From Campylobacterales bacterium (lineage in GTDB: Bacteria; Campylobacterota; Campylobacteria; Campylobacterales; Sulfurospirillaceae), in NCBI GenBank assembly GCA_016930915.1, contig JAFGFU010000023.1, positions 1 through 44,255 on the forward strand: a stretch of 44,255 nucleotides of DNA. The letters run 5' to 3'. The notes below the pieces were generated by a model. The model had not been told where the DNA came from. It saw only the letters and a list, made by a program, of their open reading frames with translations, and did no database searches. Positions 1 to 7,285 of the stretch are shown one piece after another. The first letter of the stretch is position 1. Each line of letters begins with the position of its first letter. The position numbers and the translations under genes are program-made.

Positions 1-297
1 AAAACTATAATCATCAGTTTCTGCATAACGTTTTTTTAAATTTACAAGCTCTTTAGCATGTTCATCAAAATTACCGAATAAGATTGAATAATCAGCTTTA
101 AGTAACACTGTATTTACAAATTGCCTATAAAAAGGGTTTAAATCAACAGCACTCCCTAATTCTAGAACAATATTTTTTTCGTACAGTTCAAAAGGGATAT
201 TTTTGGAGTGCACAGAAGTTGGATTTTTATAAATTTTATCAATCAATTCATTGTTGGCACTTAGCAGTTCGATTAATTTTTGATGATTTGTTTTCAA
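1..297 (-). CDS. Unrecognised protein, partial (C-terminal part outside the window)
   Basis: The frame is open from a TTG at 297 to the left edge, giving at least 99 residues. The TTG is preceded by an AGGA ribosome binding site six bases upstream, inside the end of the extended nuclease frame. The visible peptide starts LKTNHQKLIELL and later reads NPFYRQFVNTVLLKADYSIL. It is mostly helical in character, with no signal peptide or membrane segment. I do not recognise the family. It lies directly downstream of the OLD-type ATPase gene on the same strand and shares its AT-rich composition, so the two are probably co-transcribed. Its role is unknown; a partner in the same accessory locus is an inference from position only. 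Confidence 0.55.
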   Translation of the reverse strand, partial: MKTNHQKLIELLSANNELIDKIYKNPTSVHSKNIPFELYEKNIVLELGSAVDLNPFYRQFVNTVLLKADYSILFGNFDEHAKELVNLKKRYAETDDYSF

Positions 298-299
298 AA

Positions 300-422
300 T
301 TATCCTCGGGTTGCTTCTTTAATTTTTTCAAACCATTCTTTGATTTCTTCAAATGCTTCGAGTTCTTCAAGGTGTTGTTTAGTTAGTTGTTTAGACAATT
401 CTTCATTAAATCTTTGCTTCAC
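300..422 (-). other. In-frame continuation of the OLD-type nuclease beyond a TGA stop
   Basis: Beyond the TGA at 423-425 the same frame stays open for 40 codons and closes at the TAA at 300-302. The peptide is charged and helical (RFNEELSKQLTKQHLEEL, then EEIKEWFEKI). This resembles the conserved C-terminal tail I remember from related ATPases (an R-hydrophobic-N start, an MT-like turn, L-E-E, then E-I-x-x-W-hydrophobic). The next gene's ribosome binding site lies just at its end. This suggests the TGA is a recent nonsense mutation, a recoded codon or a base error, and not the ancestral stop. Confidence 0.6.
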
Positions 423-2246
423 TCAACTAACTTTTTTCTTCTTTATGTCTTTATTTTCAATCTCATCCCAATTCTGTTCAGAAGTAGGTGCATTATTATG
501 CACATATTTAGCTACTTCTTCCCCTAAATCTAATTTATTCCAATTGTCATCATAAACAATAGGAAAACCTTCATAAATACTATTTATAATATGTGGATGT
601 ATATAGTTTTCCATTTCTCTTTTTGTGGTTTCAAAGGTGAAATTTCTTAATCCTTGGCTATGAATAGATGCAAAATAAGGACTATATTTATTGGGTTTTT
701 CAGATCCTATGTCACTATCATAAATATGAACTTGATTTATTTGTAAATTTTTTAATAAATTTTTATTTACCCAATACTGAATTGCACTTCCACCCATAGG
801 GATCATAAGTATTTCATCATTATTTTTTAATTGAATAATTGTTTTATATTCATTAATTTGTTCATTGATATTTAAAAGAAACTCTATATCTAATTTGCCT
901 TCTAAACAAACTATACATTTTACTTTTGAAATATTTTGAACATCTATACTTGGTAATACACCTAGCGTATTTTTTATATCTTCAAATAACAATTCAGAAT
1001 CTTCATATTTTTTTATATTCCCATTATGGTCTCTAATTATTGCAATTACATTTTGAAGCTCAACCATTTTTGCAATATTGGGCGTATGTGTAGTTATGAT
1101 AACTTGATGATCTTTATGATTCGAAAGTTCTAGTAGTGATTCAATTAGCATTTTTTGATAGTCAGGATGTTGTGAAGTTTCAGGCTCTTCAATTGCATAA
1201 ATTACACTTTGATTGTATCTGTCATTTATTTTTCTGTCAGCTTCAGCTCGGAAGTAATTTAAAAGAACTAATCTTCTTACCCCACTACCTCTTTTGTTTA
1301 AAGGGATATCATCTCCTCCTGTAAAAGAAAATTTAAAAACGGATTTCCAATCAGGTTCTTTAGAATAATTTGGATTTAACGATGAAGCTATTGCAGGATC
1401 CATCTCTTGAAGTTTCAATAATGTGCTATCTCCAACTTCTTTTATTTGTTTTTGCATTAATTTCTCAACTTCATCAAGTTTTTCTTTTATTTCATCACTT
1501 TGAAGTGCCTTTTGTATAGCAATTTTTAATGGATTTTGTACGTCATCATCGCTATCTTTATTGGCACGATCGGATTGAAATAAAAAATATAAAGGTAAGT
1601 TTTTATCAATACTCTCTTTTAAATTCTTAGACTCATCACTTTTAGCTAAATCAATTGTAATTGTTGTTCGCTCCTCTTTATCTTCATCTTCAAGTTTATA
1701 TCGATACAGCTCTTTTCTCATTAAAGCGTTAATTTTTTTGGGAAGTCTATTAAATTCTTCTTCATTTAAAAACTCTTCCAATTCTTCTATTTGCTTTTGA
1801 AGTTCTTTCTCTTTCAACATAATTAATGGTTTATCTTTCCAAACGGTAGGGTATTCACACTCTAAAAAATATTTTTTACTAGTAGCTTTTATAGGTTTTG
1901 AACAATCCCATTCTTGAATTAGAGTTAAAAAGTTATTTTTATCTAACAAAAACTCTTCTTCTAAATTTGTAGGATTTGAAGAATCAATTACTATTGTATC
2001 AAAAGGTTCAATTTCAAAAGACAATGTAATTTTAAGTGTATTTATTCCATCGTTCTTTGCATAAATATTTAAATCATCTTGTAAAAGTTTCACTAAATCA
2101 TTATTAAAAAAAATCTCTAATGCTTCTAATATGGTAGATTTTCCAATATCATTCTTGCCAATTATTACATTCATATTATTATCAAAACTAATATCCAATT
2201 CTCTATAACTTCTAAAATTTTCTAATCTCAATTTTTTTAGTTTCAT
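423..2246 (-). CDS. OLD-family ATPase/TOPRIM nuclease, probably truncated
   Basis: This 607-residue protein belongs to the overcoming-lysogenization-defect (OLD) group: an SMC/ABC-like ATPase fused to a TOPRIM nuclease domain. Visible motifs are Walker A GKNDIGKST (30-38), an ABC signature-like region around GSGVRRLVLL (320-329), Walker B IYAIEEPE (349-356), and an H-loop TTHT (385-388). The TOPRIM acid is in CLEG (E449), with DSD at 510-512 and a family-typical REMENY stretch near 543-548. I chose the ATG at 2246 because GGA lies just upstream; an earlier in-frame ATG at 2294 would overlap sbcC and start inside it. The gene follows sbcC by 25 bases and probably reads through from that operon. 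It is more AT-rich than sbcCD and lacks the TTACATGTAA repeat, which suggests acquisition. Many OLD-type enzymes act in phage defence or DNA processing; that role here is inference. The stop at 423 appears premature. Confidence 0.85.
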   Translation of the reverse strand: MKLKKLRLENFRSYRELDISFDNNMNVIIGKNDIGKSTILEALEIFFNNDLVKLLQDDLNIYAKNDGINTLKITLSFEIEPFDTIVIDSSNPTNLEEEFLLDKNNFLTLIQEWDCSKPIKATSKKYFLECEYPTVWKDKPLIMLKEKELQKQIEELEEFLNEEEFNRLPKKINALMRKELYRYKLEDEDKEERTTITIDLAKSDESKNLKESIDKNLPLYFLFQSDRANKDSDDDVQNPLKIAIQKALQSDEIKEKLDEVEKLMQKQIKEVGDSTLLKLQEMDPAIASSLNPNYSKEPDWKSVFKFSFTGGDDIPLNKRGSGVRRLVLLNYFRAEADRKINDRYNQSVIYAIEEPETSQHPDYQKMLIESLLELSNHKDHQVIITTHTPNIAKMVELQNVIAIIRDHNGNIKKYEDSELLFEDIKNTLGVLPSIDVQNISKVKCIVCLEGKLDIEFLLNINEQINEYKTIIQLKNNDEILMIPMGGSAIQYWVNKNLLKNLQINQVHIYDSDIGSEKPNKYSPYFASIHSQGLRNFTFETTKREMENYIHPHIINSIYEGFPIVYDDNWNKLDLGEEVAKYVHNNAPTSEQNWDEIENKDIKKKKVS

Positions 2247-2271
2247 ATTGTTCCTTTTTGTAATAATTTTT

Positions 2272-4641
2272 TTACAACTCCACAACTCTCTCAAACATCT
2301 CTTTTATCTCTATCTCATGACTTATCAAAAATATCTGTCGGTACTGTTCTTTTATGGTATGAAACGCTTCTAGGATTTGCATTCTTCGGTTTTCATCTTG
2401 GCTTCCGAAGACTTCATCGAAGGCTAAAAATCCCACGCTACTTGCACCGTTCAGTTCACTCAGTGTTTTGGAGATGGCGATGCGAAGCACTAGGTTGGCA
2501 AGGTCTATCTCGCCGCCGCTGAAGCGTTCTATGGGGTAGCATTTGCCCTCGTCGTAGATGAAAAAGTCAAAGTCGTTGTTCACTTCGATGGTTTGGTATT
2601 TACCTTTGGTGATGGTGGCGTACATCTGCGAGGCGATTTGCGAGATGCGTGGGGCGATTTTTGAGTTGAGTTTTGTTTTAAACTCGCTAAGGCTTAGTTT
2701 GATTTTCTCATAGTCTTGTAAATCATCTTTTTTACTCTGTACTTTTTTGAGTTGTATGTCGTTATTTTCCAGAGCGTTTTGTAAGGTTTTTATCTCGCCC
2801 TCATTTTTGGCTATCTTTTCTTTTAGCTCTGAAATAACACTGTATTGTTTCTCTTTTTGCTTTTGGAGTTCGTCGTATTCACTTTGTTTGGCTGTATGTT
2901 TTGGCTCATCGTACAGTGTTTTTGAAACTTCCAGTTCTTTCTCTTTTGCCTTTACATGTAAAGCTTCTGCACTCTTACATGTAAGCGAGAGATCCTCCCT
3001 CACGCCCTGCTCTCGTTTGAGTTCAGTTTCAAGGCTTAGTACGGTTTCATACTTTGGTTTTAGCTCTAAAAAGCTTTTTTGTAGGCTTACATGTAAGGCT
3101 TCATCGTAAGTGTGTTTTGAGAGGGTGTCTAGCTCTTCTTTGTTGTGTTTGCCTTGTTCACTGACTTTTGTAAAATGCTCTTTGGCACTTGCCAAATCTT
3201 TTTGCTTGCTTCCTATCAAACTAAGAGCCGTTTCGTTTACATGTAAGGCTTTTTGCGTTTGCTCTTTTTGAAGTTCGAGCTCTCCTATCTGTTTGGTGAG
3301 GAGTTCAAGCTTTTCTTTGGTTTTGTCTATCTTTTGGCTTTGTGTCTTTTGCACGATGTCATTTAGAGATGCGATGACATTGTCGTATTCATCCAGCAGT
3401 TGTCGTGTACATGTCGGACAGTTTGATTCTCGACCTAAGCTTTGTATCTTGGCTATCTTTTGTTGCGTGTCTAAGACAACTCGCTGTTCTGCTGAGAGTT
3501 CGTTTTGAAGTTGTTTTTGCTCTGTTTGCTTTGCCAAAAGTTCGGTTTTTAGCTTCGTTGACAAGGCTTCATGTTCTTTTTTTTGTCCTAATAGTGTCTC
3601 ATACGGTTTGGTTTGTTCTTCCAAAGTTGCGATGTCTGCTTTGGCTTTGGTGTACTGGGCACGCAATTGGGTTTGCTCTTTTTCCAAGCCCTCTTTTTTG
3701 ATCTGTATATTTTTGAGATTTTCTTGCTCTTTTAGCTTTACATGTAAAGATTCGTACTCTTTTTTGACAGTGCTTAAACTTTTAAGCTCTTTGGCTTTTA
3801 TTTCTAAGTTTTTGAGCTCGGTGGTGAGTTTGGTTTGCGTGGCTAGGTTTGAAGTTATCGTGTTTTTGATGAGGGAAAGTTCGCTGATGAGTTTTTGTTT
3901 TTGCTCTTTTGTTTTGACAAAGAGTTCGAGTTCTTGCTTTACATGTAACTCTTGTTTTTTGGTGGTTCCTAGCTCTAAGGATTTGATTTTTACCTCTTTT
4001 TCAAAGGCTTGTTTTATGGAGGTATTTTCTTTTATCAACGCTGTTTTGCTTTTGAGTTCTTCTTCGCCTAAGAGAAATTCCGCAGAAGCTGCGATGTCAC
4101 GTTTGAGTTCTCTGCTTTTTTCGATGAGTTCATTTTCCACAAAGTCTATCTTTTCAAGCCCCAAAAGGCGGCGTATCATCTTTTTTCGATCTTCATTTTT
4201 AAGCGTGCTGAGGCTGGTAAGCTCTTTTTGAGAAGCGAATAGTGTATGCAAAAAAGCATCTTTGCTCATCTTCGTTAGTTTCGTGATAGCCATCGTCACC
4301 TCTTTGGCTCCACTGGTAGTCATCGCTTCATTTTTATAAAGCTTAGCATTTGGTTTTAAATCTTTCCCACGAAACTCACGAATGACTTTGTACGCCATGT
4401 CTTCAAATTCAAAATCAAGCTCGACCACAACGGCATCTTTATCACTGGCGTTGACGTTTCGCATTACTTCTTTGTACTTTCTATTTTTCAGCTCACCATA
4501 CAAGGCAAAGAGTATCGCTTCAAAAAGCGTGGATTTGCCACTGCCATTTTTACCGATGATACCGATAAGCCCCTCGCCAAACTCGATGTCAAAAGAGGTG
4601 TAGCGTTTGAAGTTTTCAAGGTGAAGGCTAGAGAGTATCAT
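2272..4641 (-). CDS. sbcC: Exonuclease SbcC, ATPase subunit
   Basis: This is the SMC-like ATPase subunit of the SbcCD nuclease, which opens and cuts DNA hairpins and palindromic cruciforms and processes double-strand ends. The 789-residue protein shows Walker A GKNGSGKST (30-38), long heptad-rich coiled coils on both sides of a zinc hook CPTC (408-411), an ABC signature FSGGE (707-711) and Walker B FLAFDE (D742, E743). It is shorter than the E. coli protein (just over 1000 residues) through shorter coiled coils. The start overlaps the end of sbcD by 14 bases, so translation is coupled. Six perfect copies of TTACATGTAA lie within it. Five are read Leu-His-Val and one Leu-Thr-Cys, all in the coiled-coil arms, where such insertions or drift would be tolerated. 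Confidence 0.95.
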   Translation of the reverse strand: MILSSLHLENFKRYTSFDIEFGEGLIGIIGKNGSGKSTLFEAILFALYGELKNRKYKEVMRNVNASDKDAVVVELDFEFEDMAYKVIREFRGKDLKPNAKLYKNEAMTTSGAKEVTMAITKLTKMSKDAFLHTLFASQKELTSLSTLKNEDRKKMIRRLLGLEKIDFVENELIEKSRELKRDIAASAEFLLGEEELKSKTALIKENTSIKQAFEKEVKIKSLELGTTKKQELHVKQELELFVKTKEQKQKLISELSLIKNTITSNLATQTKLTTELKNLEIKAKELKSLSTVKKEYESLHVKLKEQENLKNIQIKKEGLEKEQTQLRAQYTKAKADIATLEEQTKPYETLLGQKKEHEALSTKLKTELLAKQTEQKQLQNELSAEQRVVLDTQQKIAKIQSLGRESNCPTCTRQLLDEYDNVIASLNDIVQKTQSQKIDKTKEKLELLTKQIGELELQKEQTQKALHVNETALSLIGSKQKDLASAKEHFTKVSEQGKHNKEELDTLSKHTYDEALHVSLQKSFLELKPKYETVLSLETELKREQGVREDLSLTCKSAEALHVKAKEKELEVSKTLYDEPKHTAKQSEYDELQKQKEKQYSVISELKEKIAKNEGEIKTLQNALENNDIQLKKVQSKKDDLQDYEKIKLSLSEFKTKLNSKIAPRISQIASQMYATITKGKYQTIEVNNDFDFFIYDEGKCYPIERFSGGEIDLANLVLRIAISKTLSELNGASSVGFLAFDEVFGSQDENRRMQILEAFHTIKEQYRQIFLISHEIEIKEMFERVVEL

Positions 4642-5746
4642 CGCTCACCTCTTCGTAGCTGACAAATAATTCTTGAATCTTTGATTTGAGTCGTTCAAAC
4701 TCCTCGGATTTACTACCTTCTTTGATGTGTTCTAAAAAATACGCTTCCAAAGAGAGTGCTTCGATGTCGTTTAGTGTGGCTTCACCGTTGGTTTGTTTGA
4801 ACTCTCTTTTGATAGTTACATGTAACGCTTCGCTAAAGAGATTTTTGATGTCACGGGTTTGGATGTCGATTGACTGCAATGGGGTAAGATTGGTCAATTT
4901 GACTTCGACAAGAGCGTCTTTTGTATCTTCTACATGTAAAGCCTCAACAGCGTTCTCATAGTCTTTACAATCAATCTCGTAGGTTTTGATGGGGCGTATA
5001 GCTATCTCGTGGTAGTTTACATGTAAAGACGCATCTAGCGTGAGTTCAAGGAAACCTTTGGAGTTTCGTTTGTCATTTAAACTGGTGCGCTCGGTTGAGC
5101 CTGCATAGTAAACGTTTTCGTGCTTACCGACTTTTCCAAAGCCATGCCAATGCCCAAGAGCGACATAATCCACTTTGGAAAAAAGGCTCTCTTTATCGTG
5201 CGGATACACCCATTCGCCAAACTCTGCCATGAGATAGTGCGCACCGACAGAACAGTGAAGCATCATGATATTGCGTTTAGTTGTATCGATGTTTGCTTCG
5301 CACAGTTCAATTTGAGAAAGTGCTTTGCTCTCATCGTGCATATGCGGTAAAGTGTGAAAGACCACATCGTCAAACTCAATTTTTTTGTACTCTTGATTGT
5401 ATGAGACATAAATGTTTTTAAAGTTTTCAAATATTTTGAGGATGGGGGAGCTTAGATTGGTACGAGGTGTGCTGTGATTGCCCGCTATCATGATAAAGGG
5501 GATATTCAGTGCTTCGATGATTTTAAATTGCTCAAGCGCAAAGGTGATGGCGCGATTGCTAGGAGATGGGCGGTGAAAAAGATCACCCGTATGGATGATA
5601 TAGTCAGGTTTTATTGCTTTAATCTGTTCAATGACTTGCATAAAAGCATCGTAAAAATCAGCCTCTCGTTGGTTGATACTTGCGTTATTGATAGCATCTA
5701 AATCGTTAAAGCCTAAATGCGTGTCCGAAAAATGAATCAGTCTCAC
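4628..5746 (-). CDS. sbcD: Exonuclease SbcD, metallophosphoesterase subunit
   Basis: This is the Mn-dependent nuclease subunit of SbcCD. The 372-residue protein opens with the phosphoesterase motifs FSDTHLG, GDLFH and GNHSTPR, followed by LHCSVG and GHWHGFG, which supply the metal ligands. The start is a GTG at 5746; the protein begins directly with the first motif (RLIHFSD), as usual in this family. The C-terminal third is variable and carries two perfect TTACATGTAA copies (4816 and 5017, both read Leu-His-Val) plus a nine-of-ten copy at 4930. It is the first gene of the sbcD-sbcC pair. Confidence 0.95.
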   Translation of the reverse strand: MRLIHFSDTHLGFNDLDAINNASINQREADFYDAFMQVIEQIKAIKPDYIIHTGDLFHRPSPSNRAITFALEQFKIIEALNIPFIMIAGNHSTPRTNLSSPILKIFENFKNIYVSYNQEYKKIEFDDVVFHTLPHMHDESKALSQIELCEANIDTTKRNIMMLHCSVGAHYLMAEFGEWVYPHDKESLFSKVDYVALGHWHGFGKVGKHENVYYAGSTERTSLNDKRNSKGFLELTLDASLHVNYHEIAIRPIKTYEIDCKDYENAVEALHVEDTKDALVEVKLTNLTPLQSIDIQTRDIKNLFSEALHVTIKREFKQTNGEATLNDIEALSLEAYFLEHIKEGSKSEEFERLKSKIQELFVSYEEVSDDTL

Positions 5747-5850
5747 GATACTTCTTTATGATTAATTCTTTCGATTATAGCCAATATTATTACAGCTTAG
5801 AAGAAATTTGTGAGGAAAAGGAAAGGATGTGGGGAGATTGGAAAAAAAGA

Positions 5851-5877
5851 AACGCTCGAATGGGCAGTTCGAGCGTT
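5851..5877 (-). terminator. Intrinsic terminator downstream of tRNA-Asn
   Basis: A perfect 10-bp inverted repeat (AACGCTCGAA / TTCGAGCGTT) with a seven-base loop is followed on the minus strand by TCTTTTTTTC. It therefore acts on leftward transcription, most likely that of the tRNA-Asn gene at 6030-6104, and shields sbcD. The rest of 5747-6029 holds no credible gene. It has a weak A/T dyad around GGAGG at 5901-5919 to which I cannot assign a role. Confidence 0.75.
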
Positions 5878-6029
5878 GATATAAAATTGATAGATTGTTC
5901 ACAAAAAGGAGGTTTTTGTCTTACAAGTGAAAGTATAGGGGATTAACTTAAATGATAAACTAACAGTTATTAAACAAATCATAAATCAATGCGAGAAAGA
6001 AAAAAATTTAAAGGAAAATTTAAAAAGAG

Positions 6030-6104
<75 letters not shown>

Positions 6105-6123
6105 ACACCTGAATGAGGTCGAA

Positions 6124-6152
6124 ATTATAGTAAAAAAATATTTGATTGTCAA
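6124..6152 (-). promoter_or_regulatory. Consensus sigma70 promoter of tRNA-Asn
   Basis: On the minus strand TTGACA (6147-6152) and TATAAT (6124-6129) are separated by exactly 17 bases, a full match to the housekeeping consensus. The -10 box lies 19 bases before the mature tRNA 5' end. A perfect -35 is uncommon in this phylum and fits a strongly expressed stable-RNA gene. Confidence 0.9.
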
Positions 6153-6268
6153 GAGATTTTAGAGAAAAAATTAAAAAAAGGCTTATTGCTTATTTTTCCA
6201 TCACTCTATTCAAGAAAAAGTCAGTCAAAAAAAGGTACTATTATAACCTATACTAATAAGGAGTTATC

Positions 6269-7219
6269 ATGAAAAGACAACTTGCTCTATTGACACTTAC
6301 AGGAGCGTTAAGCGTTCCAATGTTTGCGGCTGAGTTTATCACGATTGGAACGGGTGGCGTTACAGGAACGTACTATCCAACAGGTGGTGCCATTTGCCAG
6401 ATGGTCAACAAAAACAAAAAAAGCACAAACATTCGTTGTTCTGTTGAATCAACAGGTGGTTCTGTTTACAATGTAAATACCATTAAAGCAGGTGAACTTG
6501 ATTTTGGTATCTCTCAAAGTGACACAGCCTATCAAGCGTACAAAGGAGAAGGTAAATTTGAAGGCGCTGCTGCTGTTCCAGAACTTAGAAGTGCCATTGC
6601 TATTTACCCTGAACTTTTAGCGCTCGTTGTCAATCAAAAATCAGGTATCAAAACTATTAGTGACCTTAAAGGTAAAAAAATCAATATGGATTCACCAGGT
6701 TCTGGTACTCGCATGACAGCAGAAATGGTTTTTGATGCATTTGGTCTTAAAACTTCTGATTTAGCCCTTGCGAATGAACTTAAATCAAGCGAAGGTCCAA
6801 CCATGCTTCAAGACAACCACATTGATGGTTACTTTTTTATGGTAGGACACCCAACTGCAAATATCAAAGATGCAGCGAATTCTGTTGATATTTCTATCGT
6901 TCCTATTGAAGGAGCAGGAATTGATGCTATGATTAAAAAATACCCTTATTTTGCGAAAGGAACTATTTCTGGCTCATTTTACAAAGGTGTGCCTAATGAT
7001 GTTCCAAGCATTGGTGTAAAAGCAGTATTAGTTACAAGCACAAAAGTAAAAGATGAAGTTGTTTATCAAGTGGTTAAAACGATTTTAGATAACTTTGAAA
7101 AATTCAAAGAACTACACCCTGCATACAAAACCATTACAAAAGAAAGTCTACTTGAGGGCTTAAGTGTGCCACAACACCCAGGTGCGATTAAAGCATTTAA
7201 AGAGGCTGGACTCCTCTAA
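6269..7219 (+). CDS. TAXI-family TRAP transporter solute-binding protein
   Basis: This is the periplasmic receptor of a TRAP transporter, which captures a substrate and hands it to the ion-driven permease encoded next. The 316-residue precursor has an N-terminal signal peptide (MKRQLALLTLTGALSVPMFA, cleavage probably before AEF). It continues with the TAXI-type opening ITIGTGGVTGTYYPTGG, CSVESTGGSVYN, and DFGISQSDTAYQAYKG. The ATG has a good AAGGAG site. The substrate cannot be read from sequence; glutamate/glutamine and other small acids are known for related systems. A hairpin separates it from the permease gene, and a possible TATAAC -10 box lies near 6242. Confidence 0.93.
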   Translation: MKRQLALLTLTGALSVPMFAAEFITIGTGGVTGTYYPTGGAICQMVNKNKKSTNIRCSVESTGGSVYNVNTIKAGELDFGISQSDTAYQAYKGEGKFEGAAAVPELRSAIAIYPELLALVVNQKSGIKTISDLKGKKINMDSPGSGTRMTAEMVFDAFGLKTSDLALANELKSSEGPTMLQDNHIDGYFFMVGHPTANIKDAANSVDISIVPIEGAGIDAMIKKYPYFAKGTISGSFYKGVPNDVPSIGVKAVLVTSTKVKDEVVYQVVKTILDNFEKFKELHPAYKTITKESLLEGLSVPQHPGAIKAFKEAGLL

Positions 7220-7229
7220 TTTTTTTTTA

Positions 7230-7257
7230 CATGTAAGGCTTGAGAGAGTCTTACATG
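7230..7257 (+). promoter_or_regulatory. Hairpin between TRAP binding protein and permease genes
   Basis: An 8-bp inverted repeat CATGTAAG / CTTACATG extends inward by GC and GU pairs to a GAGA loop. Its left arm shares most of a TTACATGTAA copy (7227-7236). No T-run follows on the plus strand, so this is more likely an mRNA-stabilising or partial-attenuation hairpin. It could raise the yield of binding protein over permease, as is common for such pairs. Confidence 0.6.
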
Positions 7258-7285
7258 AGTTTATTTATTTATAAAGGTTACGCTA

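Noticed and set aside
423-2294. Longer start of the OLD-type gene at 2294
   Set aside because: It would begin inside sbcC and precede a better-placed ribosome site and the family-typical MKLKKLRLENFRS start at 2246.
5758-5946. Possible 62-residue plus-strand gene upstream of tRNA-Asn
   Set aside because: It has no ribosome binding site and runs through a terminator hairpin for the opposite strand; composition looks non-coding.
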